A stretch of 64,000 nt of DNA, taken from Streptomyces sp. f51. GTDB lineage: Bacteria; Actinomycetota; Actinomycetes; Streptomycetales; Streptomycetaceae. This document shows, piece after piece, positions 34,603 through 43,458 of this stretch (position 1 is the first letter of the stretch; each line of letters starts with the position of its first letter). The stretch spans positions 2,910,501 to 2,974,500 of the forward strand of contig NZ_CP149798.1 of the NCBI RefSeq assembly GCF_037940415.1, written 5' to 3'. The position numbers and the translations under genes are program-made. Under the pieces are notes generated by a model. The model saw nothing but the letters and a program-made list of their open reading frames with translations, did no database searches and had not been told where the DNA came from.

Positions 34603-35822
34603 CAGCAGGCCAGCCCTTCGAGTACGTCGGCGAGTGCGGTCACCCCGGCCACGCAGTCGTCCTCGGCGGCGTACTCGGCCGGGGAGTGCGAGACACCGGT
34701 GGGGTTGCGTACGAACAGCATGGCGGTCGGGACGGTGCCGGAGAGGATTCCGGCGTCGTGTCCGGCCCCGGTCCCGAGAACGGGCACGGTCAGGGCGGCG
34801 TCGCGCTCCTTGCCCAGGATGCGGGCGAGTTCGTCGCGCAGGGCGTGCTCGAACTCGACGACGGGGGTGAACGACTCGCGGACGACGTCGAGTTGGACGC
34901 CCTGTGCCTCGGCGTACTCGCGGGCGGCCTTCTCGACGCCGCCCACGACGGTGTCGAGGGTCGCCTGGTCGGTGGCACGGGAGTCGAGCCAGCCGCGCAC
35001 CAGGGAGGGGATGGCGTTGACGCCGTTGGGCTCGACGGCGATCTTGCCGAAGGTGGCGACGGCGCCGGCGAGCCGGGCCTCGCGGCGGGCCGCGAGGACG
35101 GTCTCGGCGTACGGCAGCATCGGATCGTGGCGGTCCACGAGCCGGGTGGTGCCGGCGTGGTTGGCCTCGCCGCGGAAGTCGAAGCGCCAGCGGCCGTGCG
35201 GCCAGATGGCGCTGGCGATGCCGACCTGGTCGCCGCTGAGGTCCAGGGCGCGGCCCTGCTCGACGTGGAGTTCGACGAACGCGCCGATCCGGCCGAGGCG
35301 TTCGGGGTCGGGGCCGATGGCGGCGGGGTCGTGTCCTGCGCGTTCCATGGCCTGCGGCAGGGTGATGCCGTCGGCGTCGGTGAGGCGGTGCGCCTGCTCG
35401 ACGGTGAGCTGTCCGGCGGCGAGCCGGGAGCCGACGCAGGCGAGACCGAACCGGGCTCCTTCCTCGTCGCCGAAGTTGACGATGGCGAGGGGCTTGGCGA
35501 ACCGGACGCCCCTGGCGCGGAGTTCGTCGAGGGCGGCGAAGGAGGAGACGACACCGAGGGGGCCGTCGAAGGCACCGCCGTCGGGCACGGAGTCCAGGTG
35601 CGAGCCGGTGACCACGGCGTCGCCGGCGGCGGGGTCGCCGAGCCAGGCCCACTGGTTGCCGTTGCGGTCGAGCTCGTAGGTGAGCCCGCGGGACTCGGCC
35701 TGCTGCCGGAACCAGGCGCGGCAGTCGGTGTCGGCCCCGGTCCAGGCGAACCGGCGGTAGCCGCCCGAGGCGGAGCTGCGGCCGATCGGCAGCAGCTCCG
35801 CCCACATGCTGTGGAACGTCAC
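34599..35822 (-). CDS. M20-family amidohydrolase (allantoate amidohydrolase-like)
   Basis: The 407-residue zinc hydrolase belongs to the allantoate amidohydrolase/N-carbamoylase branch of peptidase M20: [40 protein letters not shown] and [10 protein letters not shown] (read in parts) give the dimetal ligands, and the dimerisation domain has [13 protein letters not shown]. It is coupled by GTGA overlaps to hutU before and hutF after. In this operon, hydrolysis of N-formylglutamate to glutamate and formate is a more natural role than allantoate cleavage, as no HutG is seen. This is inference. Confidence 0.85.
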   Translation of the reverse strand: MTFHSMWAELLPIGRSSASGGYRRFAWTGADTDCRAWFRQQAESRGLTYELDRNGNQWAWLGDPAAGDAVVTGSHLDSVPDGGAFDGPLGVVSSFAALDELRARGVRFAKPLAIVNFGDEEGARFGLACVGSRLAAGQLTVEQAHRLTDADGITLPQAMERAGHDPAAIGPDPERLGRIGAFVELHVEQGRALDLSGDQVGIASAIWPHGRWRFDFRGEANHAGTTRLVDRHDPMLPYAETVLAARREARLAGAVATFGKIAVEPNGVNAIPSLVRGWLDSRATDQATLDTVVGGVEKAAREYAEAQGVQLDVVRESFTPVVEFEHALRDELARILGKERDAALTVPVLGTGAGHDAGILSGTVPTAMLFVRNPTGVSHSPAEYAAEDDCVAGVTALADVLEGLACW

Positions 35823-37492
35823 GCGTCGCCGCCCTCGTGACCTTCGCGCATCGGGATGCGCACGCCACGCTCGTCCGCGACGGACTCGGCGATGTCGTAG
35901 CCGGCGTCGACGTGACGGATGACGCCCATGCCGGGGTCGTTCGTCAGGACGCGGCGGATCTTCTCGCCGGCGAGCTTGGTGCCGTCGGCGACGGAGACCT
36001 GCCCGGCGTGGATGGAGCGGCCCATGCCGACGCCGCCGCCGTGGTGGATGGAGACCCAGGAGGCGCCGGAGGCGACGTTCACCATGGCGTTGAGCAGCGG
36101 CCAGTCGGCGATGGCGTCGGAGCCGTCGAGCATGGCCTCGGTCTCGCGGTACGGGGAGGCGACGGAGCCGCAGTCGAGGTGGTCGCGGCCGATGGCCAGG
36201 GGGGCCGCCAGCTCGCCGGAGGCCACCATGTCGTTGAAGCGCTCGCCGGCCTTGTCGCGCTCGCCGTAGCCGAGCCAGCAGATACGGGCGGGAAGGCCCT
36301 GGAAGTGGACGCGCTCGCCGGCCAGCTTGATCCAGCGGTGCAGCGACTCGTTCTCGGGGAAGAGGTCGAGGATCGCCTTGTCCGTCTTGTGGATGTCGGA
36401 GGCCTCGCCGGACAGGGCCGCCCAGCGGAAGGGGCCCTTGCCCTCGGAGAAGAGCGGGCGGATGTAGGCGGGGACGAATCCGGGGAAGGCGAAGGCGCGG
36501 TCGTACCCGGCCAGCTGGGCCTCGCCGCGGATGGAGTTGCCGTAGTCGAAGACCTCGGCGCCGGCGTCCATGAAGCCGACCATCGCCTCGACGTGGCGGG
36601 CCATGGACTCGCGGGCGCGGGTGGTGAAGCCGGCCGGGTCCTTGGCGGCCGCGTCGGCCATGTCGTCGAAGTCGACGCCGACGGGGAGGTAGGCGAGCGG
36701 GTCGTGGGCCGAGGTCTGGTCGGTCACGATGTCGATGGGCGCGCCCTCGGCGAGCATGCGGGGCAGCAGTTCCGCCGCGTTGCCGAGCAGGCCGATGGAG
36801 AGCGGCTTGCGCTGGTCGCGGGCCTCGACGGCGAGCTGGAGCGCGTGCTCCAGGGAGTCGGCCCGCACGTCCAGGTAGCGGTGCTCGATCCGGCGCTCGA
36901 TGGCGCGGGGGTCGACGTCGATGCAGATGGCGACGCCGTCGTTCATCGTCACGGCCAGCGGCTGGGCGCCGCCCATGCCGCCGAGGCCTGCGGTGAGGGT
37001 GATCGTGCCCGCGAGGGTGCCGTTGAACTTCTTCGCGGCGACGGCGGCGAAGGTCTCGTAGGTGCCCTGGAGGATGCCCTGGGTGCCGATGTAGATCCAG
37101 GAACCGGCCGTCATCTGGCCGTACATGGTCAGGCCCAGCTGCTCAAGGCGGCGGAACTCCTCCCAGTTGGCCCAGTCGCCGACCAGGTTGGAGTTGGCGA
37201 TGAGGACGCGCGGGGCCCACTCGTGGGTCTGCATGACACCGACGGGGCGGCCGGACTGGACCAGCATGGTCTCGTCCTGCTTGAGGGTGCGCAGGGTACG
37301 GACCATGGCGTCGAAGGAGCGCCAGTCGCGGGCGGCCTTGCCGGTGCCGCCGTAGACGACGAGCTTGTCGGGGTGCTCGGCGACCTCGGGGTCGAGGTTG
37401 TTCTGGAGCATCCGCAGGGCGGCTTCCTGCTGCCATCCCAGGGCGCTCAGTTCCGTACCGCGCGGCGCTCGGACGGGGCGGGGTCCTGACAT
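35819..37492 (-). CDS. hutU: Urocanate hydratase
   Basis: HutU hydrates urocanate to imidazolonepropionate using tightly bound NAD+. The 557-residue protein matches the family along its length: [23 protein letters not shown] (NAD-binding), [14 protein letters not shown], and the active-site segment [11 protein letters not shown], with [17 protein letters not shown] and [14 protein letters not shown] at 37492, preceded by AGGAGG. It is the first gene of the hut operon and follows a strong vegetative-type promoter. No dedicated repressor gene is adjacent. Confidence 0.97.
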   Translation of the reverse strand: MSGPRPVRAPRGTELSALGWQQEAALRMLQNNLDPEVAEHPDKLVVYGGTGKAARDWRSFDAMVRTLRTLKQDETMLVQSGRPVGVMQTHEWAPRVLIANSNLVGDWANWEEFRRLEQLGLTMYGQMTAGSWIYIGTQGILQGTYETFAAVAAKKFNGTLAGTITLTAGLGGMGGAQPLAVTMNDGVAICIDVDPRAIERRIEHRYLDVRADSLEHALQLAVEARDQRKPLSIGLLGNAAELLPRMLAEGAPIDIVTDQTSAHDPLAYLPVGVDFDDMADAAAKDPAGFTTRARESMARHVEAMVGFMDAGAEVFDYGNSIRGEAQLAGYDRAFAFPGFVPAYIRPLFSEGKGPFRWAALSGEASDIHKTDKAILDLFPENESLHRWIKLAGERVHFQGLPARICWLGYGERDKAGERFNDMVASGELAAPLAIGRDHLDCGSVASPYRETEAMLDGSDAIADWPLLNAMVNVASGASWVSIHHGGGVGMGRSIHAGQVSVADGTKLAGEKIRRVLTNDPGMGVIRHVDAGYDIAESVADERGVRIPMREGHEGGDA

Positions 37493-37530
37493 GGTCTGCC
37501 TCCTAGCGGACTGTTTCTGTAGATATTCAC

Positions 37531-37559
37531 ATCCTGACTTCTTGAATAAGGCTAGTCAA
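37531..37559 (-). promoter_or_regulatory. Vegetative promoter of the hut operon
   Basis: On the reverse strand TTGACT (37559-37554) and CAGGAT (37536-37531) are separated by exactly 17 bases, an excellent HrdB-type -35/-10 pair. The hutU start codon is about 38 bases further on. The surrounding 37500-37560 is markedly AT-rich for this genome. Confidence 0.8.
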
Positions 37560-37608
37560 TAGGCGCGCGGCACCGCACGCGCTCCCGCCGGATGTTTGGC
37601 TGGGACGC

Positions 37609-39021
37609 ATGGGCGCAGACATGGACAGGGCGGGAGACCGGACGGACGACCACAGGGCGGGCGGGGCTGCGATGCCTTCGGCACAGGACGCGGACGCGGC
37701 ACGGGCGTCACGGCGCGACGACGCCGTGCGGGCCGCCGTGGAGCAGGGGCTCCTCACCGCGGACCAGCCCGTCGTCGCGCTCCTCGACGTGACGGGCATC
37801 CGGGCCTCGGCCGCCGCGCTGCACACCGCCTTCGCCGCCGTGACCGCTCCCGGCACTCCGGTGCTGCACGCCTTCGCGGTGAAGGCGACACCCCTGGTGC
37901 CCGTGCTGCGCCTGCTGCGCGAGCAGGGCGTCGGCGCGGAGGTCGCGAGTCCCGGAGAGCTCGCGCTCGCCGCGGCGGCCGGGATCCCGCCGGAGCGGAC
38001 CGTGCTCGACTCGCCCGCCAAGACGCCCGCCGAGCTGCGCGAGGCGCTGGCACGGGGCGTCGCGGTCAACGCGGACAGCCGGCAGGAGCTGGACCGCATC
38101 GACGCCCTCGTCCGCGCGGCCGCCTCCGCCTCCCCGGTCGGAATCCGGGTGAACCCGCAGGTCGGCGGGGGTTCGATCGGGGCACTGTCGACGGCGACGG
38201 CCACCTCCAAGTTCGGGGTCGCGCTGCGCGACGAGGGAGCCCGCGCCTGGATCGTGCGGGCGTACGCCGACCGCCCCTGGCTGACCCGGCTGCATGTGCA
38301 CTCGGGCTCGCAGGGCATGCCGCTCCCGCTGATGGCACAGGGCGTGGCGGAGACGTACACGCTGGCGGAGGAGATCAACCGGCACGTCGGGCGACGGCAG
38401 GTCGACACCGTCGACATCGGCGGGGGGCTGCCGGTCGACTTCGGCTCCGACGCCACGTCACCGACGTACGCGCGGTACGCGCGACTGCTCGCGGAGACGG
38501 CACCCGGACTGTTCGACGGGCGGTACGGGCTGGTCACCGAGTTCGGGCGGTCGCTCCTGGCCAAGCACGGGACGGTGCTGGCGCGGGTCGAGTACACGAA
38601 GTCCGCCGGGGGCCGGGCGGTCGCGGTCACCCACGCCGGGGTCCAGGTGGCGACCCGCACGGTGTACGCGCCGGGGTCGTGGCCGCTGCGGATCGCCGCG
38701 TACGACGCCAAGGGCCGGCCCAAGCAGGGGCCGGACGTCGTCCAGGACGTCGCGGGCCCGGCCTGCTTCGCGGGCGACCTGCTCGCCGAGGCCCGTTCGC
38801 TGCCGCTGCTCGAACAGGGCGACCACGTGGCCGCGCTGGACACCGGCGCGTACTACTTCGCCCACCACTACGCCTACAACTCCCTTGCCCGCCCCGGCGT
38901 CTACGGCTTCGCCCCCGCCGGGGACACCACGCGCTTCGCGGTCGTGCGAAAGCCCCAGACCCTGCCCGAGATCGTCACCGAGTCAGGCGGCCCCCACACC
39001 GACTCCCTCACCACGCTGTAG
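37609..39021 (+). CDS. PLP-dependent decarboxylase, diaminopimelate/ornithine decarboxylase fold III
   Basis: The 470-residue protein is a group IV (alanine-racemase-fold) decarboxylase related to LysA. The PLP lysine is in HAFAVKATP; HVHSGSQG, DIGGGLPVDFG and TEFGRSLLAKHG hold phosphate and pyridine; CFAGD and DTGAYYFAHHYAYNSLARP complete the second active-site half. It is unlikely to be the housekeeping LysA because its motifs are diverged; the substrate may be another diamino acid. ATG at 37609 is used here; ATGs at 37621 and 37672 are also possible and ribosome sites are poor. It is divergent from the hut operon. Confidence 0.85.
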   Translation: MGADMDRAGDRTDDHRAGGAAMPSAQDADAARASRRDDAVRAAVEQGLLTADQPVVALLDVTGIRASAAALHTAFAAVTAPGTPVLHAFAVKATPLVPVLRLLREQGVGAEVASPGELALAAAAGIPPERTVLDSPAKTPAELREALARGVAVNADSRQELDRIDALVRAAASASPVGIRVNPQVGGGSIGALSTATATSKFGVALRDEGARAWIVRAYADRPWLTRLHVHSGSQGMPLPLMAQGVAETYTLAEEINRHVGRRQVDTVDIGGGLPVDFGSDATSPTYARYARLLAETAPGLFDGRYGLVTEFGRSLLAKHGTVLARVEYTKSAGGRAVAVTHAGVQVATRTVYAPGSWPLRIAAYDAKGRPKQGPDVVQDVAGPACFAGDLLAEARSLPLLEQGDHVAALDTGAYYFAHHYAYNSLARPGVYGFAPAGDTTRFAVVRKPQTLPEIVTESGGPHTDSLTTL

Positions 39022-39160
39022 CAAGAGTCCAGCCCGAACCCAGGCCCTCCGGCCGCCCGAGACCCGCCAACCGAGACCCGCGGGAAGACTCAGCCCTCCG
39101 GCTGCCCGAGAGTCGCAGGAAGATCCAGGCCCTCCGGCCAACCGACGGCCACGGGAAGAC

Positions 39161-39206
39161 TCAGCCCCTCCGGCGTTTGAGGAGCGGGGTCCGGGGCGGA
39201 GCCCCG
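39161..39206. repeat. Dispersed palindromic intergenic element, copy 1
   Basis: The 46-base sequence starting TCAGCCCCTCCGGCG and ending GGCGGAGCCCCG recurs with only two differences at 48711-48756. It contains GGGGTCCGGGGCGGAGCCCC, which can fold. Both copies follow the 3' end of a gene. It resembles the REP-like elements commonly seen after streptomycete genes; it may act as a terminator. Confidence 0.75.
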
Positions 39207-39411
39207 CGCACGGGACGACCGGAGACAGAGGAACGAATCCACGGGGGCGGCACCGGGACCGACCGGTCCCCTCCAGGGCGCACACGAACCGCGTGCGCCC
39301 ACCCGCACTCACGTACGCCCCCACCACCCCGCCCCAGGGCAGCACAAATCGCCCCCGACAGGTTTGCGCCCGCCGGAGAATGTGGTCAGTCGACCCACCT
39401 TAGTCATCACG

Positions 39412-39434
39412 GGCATTTTCCACAGGAAAATGCC
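39412..39434. promoter_or_regulatory. Perfect inverted repeat upstream of Roadblock genes
   Basis: GGCATTTTCC (39412-39421) and GGAAAATGCC (39425-39434) are perfectly complementary around ACA. The AT-rich core is striking in this genome. It lies about 80 bases before the first Roadblock gene; either an operator or an mRNA hairpin is possible. Confidence 0.5.
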
Positions 39435-39511
39435 GGATCACTCCCTTCCCGTGCACACAGTGCGTAACTTCGGCGTCACTCGGCCGAACCCTTTGGCGGG
39501 AGGGAGACACG

Positions 39512-39919
39512 GTGCCCGGTATCGACGAGTGCCTGCTGGAGGCCATGACACTGCCCGGGGCCCGGGGCGCCTCGGTGGTCGACTGGACCAGCGGCCTGGC
39601 TCTGGGCACGGTCGGCGACGCTCCGGGCGACGACCACGAGACGACCGCGGCGGAGGCAGCCGAACTGGCCCGGCTCGCCGCGGAGAACCGCTCGTTCGCC
39701 CCCAAGGGCGGCTCCGACTGGTCCGAGTGGTCCGACCAGGAGACCCCGATCGAAGACCTGATCATCAGCAACCGCGACAGCTACCACGTCCTGCGGTTCG
39801 TGCGGACCGCCTTCGACAGCAGCGTCTTCCTGCATCTGTGGCTGGCCCGTTCGGACGGCAACCTCGCCCTGGCCCGCATCCGGCTGGGCGAGATGGCCGG
39901 ACGGCTGGTGCTCGTATGA
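39512..39919 (+). CDS. Roadblock/LC7-domain protein
   Basis: The 135-residue protein is a single Roadblock/LC7 domain with an insertion: GARGASVVDWTSGLALGTVGD at the start, EDLIISNRDSYHVLRFV and SSVFLHLWLARSDGNLALARIRL at the end, the same pattern as the Roadblock protein at 41318-41692 but longer by a Trp/Ser-rich loop (about 60-85). Roadblock proteins are dimeric regulators of small GTPases (MglB type). GTG at 39512 follows AGGGAG. Its stop overlaps the next start as ATGA (39916-39919). Confidence 0.8.
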   Translation: MPGIDECLLEAMTLPGARGASVVDWTSGLALGTVGDAPGDDHETTAAEAAELARLAAENRSFAPKGGSDWSEWSDQETPIEDLIISNRDSYHVLRFVRTAFDSSVFLHLWLARSDGNLALARIRLGEMAGRLVLV

Positions 39920-40728
39920 CCACCGTCAGGACACCTCCCCCTCCCCGGCTCCCGATACGGGACCCGGCACCGGGCGCCGCCGGCGGCGCCTCACCGATGC
40001 TCAGCCGCCTCGCCGACGAGCGGGCCACCGGCGTCCTCATCCGCGAGCGCGGCACCCTCTATCTCGCCGACGGGGAGGTGGTGCACGCCGAGAGCCCCGC
40101 CACACCCGGGCTCGACGTGCTGTTCTCCGTCCACGGCGTACTGGCCCCCGAGGTGTGGCGGGAGGCGGTCGCCACCGCCGGGGCGCGCCGCCGGGTGGGC
40201 CGGTTCCTGATCGACAGCGGGCGCATCGCGGAGGGCGCGCTGGAACTGTGCCACCTCGGCTCCCTGTACGACGCCGCCTACTTCGTCCTCGGGCCGAGCA
40301 GCACCCCGAGCCGCTTCCGGTACGGGGCCGCGCACTGGTTCGGTCCGCTCCGGCCCGTCCCGGTCGCCGCGCTGGAGCGCGAGACGGTGCGCCGACGGGA
40401 ACTCCTGCACCGGATCTGGCCCGACCCGGCGACCGACACCGCGCCGCTGCGGCGCGCCCCGCTCGCCGCGGGGCCGAGCGTGCCGGCGCGTCAGGAGGCC
40501 GTCCTCGACCGGGTGGACGGCGTCCGCACCGCGGCCGAGGTGTCCCTCGCCCTGGGACGGCCCGCCTTCCACACGCTCGTCGACCTGCGCCGGCTCGCCG
40601 CCGCCGGACTGGTGACGGCCGCGCCCGAACCGCAGCCGCTTCCCCCGCCCAGCGTGCTCACCCAGACCTCCACCGATCCCGACGTCGCGCTGCTGCGACG
40701 CCTCAGAGACGCGCTGGAGGCCTTGTGA
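39916..40728 (+). CDS. DUF4388 (PATAN)-like regulator
   Basis: The 270-residue protein has an N-terminal DUF4388/PATAN-type domain (about 30-130: MLSRLADERATGVLIRERG, LYLADGEVVHAESPA, GLDVLFSVHGVL) and a C-terminal winged-helix-like segment (about 190-240: VLDRVDGVRTAAEVSLALGR). PATAN domains occur in two-component and GTPase signalling proteins and mediate protein contacts. It is coupled to the preceding Roadblock gene and followed at once by another; probably an adaptor in the same complex (inference). Confidence 0.6.
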   Translation: MTTVRTPPPPRLPIRDPAPGAAGGASPMLSRLADERATGVLIRERGTLYLADGEVVHAESPATPGLDVLFSVHGVLAPEVWREAVATAGARRRVGRFLIDSGRIAEGALELCHLGSLYDAAYFVLGPSSTPSRFRYGAAHWFGPLRPVPVAALERETVRRRELLHRIWPDPATDTAPLRRAPLAAGPSVPARQEAVLDRVDGVRTAAEVSLALGRPAFHTLVDLRRLAAAGLVTAAPEPQPLPPPSVLTQTSTDPDVALLRRLRDALEAL

Positions 40729-40793
40729 GTCCCAACCCCGCGGGAGGCCTTGTGATCCGCGCGCTACGACAGCGTGCCGAGAGGAGACTGCTG

Positions 40794-41303
40794 ATGGCGG
40801 CGGAGGCCGAAGTCCTGGACGAACTCCATCGGCTGAGGGCCCGGGTGCCCCAGCTGACCGGAGCGCTCGCGGCCAGCGCCGACGGTCTCGTCCTCGCCCA
40901 CGACACACCCGGCGTCGAGCCGGACGGCCTGGCCGCGCTGACCGCGGCCGCTCTGGGGGTCGCCATCCGCATGGCCGAGTCCACCGGCCACGGCGACCTG
41001 CGCGAGCTGCTGGTGCGCGGAGTCCACGGCTACGTCGCGACGTACGCGGCGGGCGGCTCCGCCGTGCTGACGCTGCTCGCCCAGGACCGGGTCAACGTCG
41101 GCCGGCTGCACCTGGAGGGGCGGCGCTCCGGCACCCGGATCGGTGAACTCGTCGACGCCGCCACGGCCCGGGGCGAGCCGGCCCCCGCCGAACCCGCCAA
41201 GCCCTCCGCGAAGACCCCGCTGCGCACGCGCACCCCACGCGGCACCACGCCGCGTACCACGTCCACCCCTGCCACCAACCACCCGAGAACATCAGAGAGC
41301 TGA
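40794..41303 (+). CDS. Roadblock/LC7-domain protein with basic tail
   Basis: From the ATG at 40794 the protein has 169 residues: a Roadblock domain (about 1-110, LTGALAASADGLVLAHDTPG, VTYAAGGSAVLTLLAQDRVNVGRLHLE in pieces) and a disordered Lys/Arg/Thr/Pro tail (about 130-169). Three starts are possible: GTG 40725 overlapping the previous stop, GTG 40752, and ATG 40794 with GAGGAG at ideal spacing. The first two lie within a duplicated GGAGGCCTTGTGA sequence. I chose the ATG on ribosome-site quality, but the longer forms cannot be excluded. Confidence 0.75.
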   Translation: MAAEAEVLDELHRLRARVPQLTGALAASADGLVLAHDTPGVEPDGLAALTAAALGVAIRMAESTGHGDLRELLVRGVHGYVATYAAGGSAVLTLLAQDRVNVGRLHLEGRRSGTRIGELVDAATARGEPAPAEPAKPSAKTPLRTRTPRGTTPRTTSTPATNHPRTSES

Positions 41304-41317
41304 AGGAGCACCCCATC

Positions 41318-41692
41318 ATGACGAACACCGAGACCGCCCTCAAAGAGGCCCTGGCGTCCATCGAGGGCGCGACCGGCGCCGCCCTCGTCGACTACACCAG
41401 CGGCATGGCGCTGGGCACCATCGGTGGCAGCAAGAGCTTCGACCTCACGGTCGCGGCCGCCGGCAACACCGACGTCGTCCGCGCCAAACTGCGCACGATG
41501 GAACACCTGGGCCTGAAGGGCGACATCGAGGACATCCTGATCACTCTGTCCGACCAGTACCACCTGATCCGGCTGATGAAGGGCCGCGGCGGGAACGGTC
41601 TGTTCCTGTACCTGGTCCTCGACCAGAAGCGGGCCAACCTGGCGATGGCCAGGCACCAGCTCAAGCGGATCGAGAACGATCTCGAGGTCTAG
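41318..41692 (+). CDS. Roadblock/LC7-domain protein
   Basis: The 124-residue product is a compact Roadblock domain: ASIEGATGAALVDYTSGMALGT, EDILITLSDQYHLIRLM and FLYLVLDQKRANLAMARHQL are the characteristic strands and helix (read in parts). ATG at 41318 with GAAGGAG upstream, only 14 bases after the preceding gene. It closes the four-gene cluster. Unlike the Cvn conservons (histidine kinase, Roadblock, DUF742, GTPase), no GTPase or kinase is encoded here, so any partner must be elsewhere. Confidence 0.88.
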   Translation: MTNTETALKEALASIEGATGAALVDYTSGMALGTIGGSKSFDLTVAAAGNTDVVRAKLRTMEHLGLKGDIEDILITLSDQYHLIRLMKGRGGNGLFLYLVLDQKRANLAMARHQLKRIENDLEV

Positions 41693-41718
41693 TACCCACC
41701 AGGCGAAGCCCGTTCGGG

Positions 41719-42288
41719 TCAGTGACGCCGCGCCCCACCGGGCGCGGCGTCACCCGCGGCCACCCCGGTGGCCCGTACGGCTCGGACCGGCTTGCCCACG
41801 GGGGCACCGGCGCGCGGGCCGAGCCAGTCGACGCGCACCCAGATCAGGGCCTGCTCGGCACGCTCCAGACGCCCGAGCCGACCGGCCTTCAACCACAGTC
41901 CGACACCCGCGCCGGCGAGCAGCATGCCGCCCGCCGCGGGCACGGCGAGCGAGGCGGCCAGCGCGCCGGCGAAGGCGAGCAGCGGCCACCAGCGGTGACC
42001 CCGGCGCCAGTTGCGCACGGTCACGGCACGGTCCTGGAGCACATCGTGCTTGCCCGCGCGGGCGGCGGAGCGGACCAGGGCGTCGTACCGCTTGCGGCGC
42101 CAGGACGCCACCACGGCCGCCGTGACGAGAAACAGCACGGCCCCCGCCATGACGCCGATCCTGCGTCCGGTCAGTCCGGGGAGCACCACTCCGATCCCGG
42201 CGGCCGTCACCCCGCACCACCACAGCGGCGCGGCTCCCGCCCGCACCACGACGGCCACCCGGGCCAGTCCCTGTCCTCCGCGCGCCAC
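41719..42288 (-). CDS. Small polytopic membrane protein, unknown
   Basis: I do not recognise a family. The 189-residue protein has four hydrophobic segments in two pairs (about 17-35, 42-62, 98-116, 118-134) separated by a basic cytoplasmic loop (RRKRYDALVRSAARAGKHD) and ends with a basic Gly/Ala tail. GTG at 42288 has GGGAGG at good spacing. It is convergent with the Roadblock cluster and upstream of nothing obvious on its own strand. Confidence 0.65.
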   Translation of the reverse strand: MARGGQGLARVAVVVRAGAAPLWWCGVTAAGIGVVLPGLTGRRIGVMAGAVLFLVTAAVVASWRRKRYDALVRSAARAGKHDVLQDRAVTVRNWRRGHRWWPLLAFAGALAASLAVPAAGGMLLAGAGVGLWLKAGRLGRLERAEQALIWVRVDWLGPRAGAPVGKPVRAVRATGVAAGDAAPGGARRH

Positions 42289-42444
42289 GATCCGCCTCCC
42301 GACTCAGCGCCTGCACGTCCACGGGCGCGCCGACGACGGCCGTCACGCCCGTATGCCTTGGGCGGGCAGGCTAGCCACGGAACGTGAGACGCGTCTGAGA
42401 AACACCCGAACCGGCGCCCGGGCCCCAGGTCGCGACAACGCCGT

Positions 42445-43458
42445 CTACTCCACGAAGAGTCCGCGGACGGCGGCCCGCGCGTCGAACTGCTCCAGCCGCG
42501 CCTGAGCGTCCGGCAGGTCGTCGCACATGGCCTCCAGCAGAACGCGGCCCAGCAGCATCGGCGCGCAGGCCGTGTCGAAGGCGAGGCCGGTGCCGACGGC
42601 GGCGGGGAGCAGCAGGTCGGACACCTTCGCCACCGGCGCGAAGGCGGAGTCCGCGACCGTGACGACGGTCAGTCCGGCCTCCTTCGCGTGGCCGAGGGCG
42701 TCGAGAACCTCGCGCGGGTGCCGGGGCAGGGCGAAGCACAGCAGGGCCGTGGCCCCGGCCCGGACGGCGGCGTCGATGCGGTCCTGGAGCATGGTGCCGC
42801 CCTCGTGCAGCAGCCGGACGTCGGGGTGCACCTTGGCGGCGAAGTAGGCGAAGCCGTAGGCCTGGGACGCGGCGGCGCGCAGTCCGAGGACGGGCAGCGG
42901 GCGCGAGGCCGCGAGCAGACGCCCCGCCCTCGCGACCGGGCGCGGATCGGCGAGCACGGCGGCGAGATGGCGCAGGTTCTCGATCTCGGCCTCGACGGCC
43001 TGCTGGTACTCGTTGTACGAGGCGGTGTCGGTGGCCGGTTCGCTGGGAGCGACCTCCCGCAGATGCCTGCGCAGCGCCGGGTAGCCGTCGAAGCCGAGCG
43101 CGACGGCGAAGCGGGTGACGGAGGGCTGGCTGACTCCGGCGAGTTCGGCGAGTTCGACACTGGACAGGAACGGCACGTCGGCGGCGCTGCGCACCATGCT
43201 GTGGGCGATGCGCCGCTGGGTCGGGGTGAGCCTGCGTCCTTCGAAGAGGGCCTGGAGCCGTCCGGCGGGGCTGTCGCCCGCACCCGTGTCGCTCTCCGCG
43301 CCGCCGTCCCGCATCGCGCTGCCGTCCGGCATCGTTCCGCCGTCCCGCATCGCGCTGCCCTCCGGCATCGTTCCGCCGTCCCCCGTCGTCCCGCCGACCG
43401 TCATCGCCCCGCCGTTCCCGTTCACGCCGCCTCCGGCCCTGTCACTGCCCGTGCTCAT
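42445..43458 (-). CDS. MurR/RpiR-family transcription regulator
   Basis: The 337-residue protein has a repetitive leader (1-60, two 12-residue GGTMPDGSAMRD-like units encoded by a 36-bp tandem repeat at 43301-43372), an RpiR helix-turn-helix domain (about 65-135: LTPTQRRIAHSMV, LAELAGVSQPSVTRFAVALGF) and a SIS sugar-isomerase domain (about 175-310) that binds a phosphosugar or related effector. Its ATG overlaps the stop of the ammonia-lyase-like gene (ATGA, 43455-43458), so it is co-expressed with that gene and probably autoregulates it. Confidence 0.92.
   Translation of the reverse strand: MSTGSDRAGGGVNGNGGAMTVGGTTGDGGTMPEGSAMRDGGTMPDGSAMRDGGAESDTGAGDSPAGRLQALFEGRRLTPTQRRIAHSMVRSAADVPFLSSVELAELAGVSQPSVTRFAVALGFDGYPALRRHLREVAPSEPATDTASYNEYQQAVEAEIENLRHLAAVLADPRPVARAGRLLAASRPLPVLGLRAAASQAYGFAYFAAKVHPDVRLLHEGGTMLQDRIDAAVRAGATALLCFALPRHPREVLDALGHAKEAGLTVVTVADSAFAPVAKVSDLLLPAAVGTGLAFDTACAPMLLGRVLLEAMCDDLPDAQARLEQFDARAAVRGLFVE

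Larger units (their letters stand above)
39022..39511. other. Intergenic region with dispersed repeat and inverted repeat
   Basis: No gene is supported in these 490 bases. From 39045 to 39160 there are several partial copies of a GGGAAGACTCAGCCCTCCGGC-like unit (shown here only in part), leading into a full copy of a dispersed element at 39161-39206 that recurs at 48711. An inverted repeat at 39412-39434 precedes the Roadblock cluster. Confidence 0.6.

Noticed and set aside
33250..35868. 872-codon fusion of hutF with upstream sequence
   Set aside because: The N-terminal 420 residues are a wrong-frame reading of the M20 hydrolase; the GTG at 34602 with GTGA overlap is the true start.
37609..39021. 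Calling the decarboxylase lysA
   Set aside because: Fold and motifs fit the group, but diverged substrate segments and isolated context do not support the housekeeping DAP decarboxylase.
39512..41692. Calling the cluster a Cvn conservon
   Set aside because: No CvnA kinase, DUF742 or GTPase is present; only the Roadblock component is shared.
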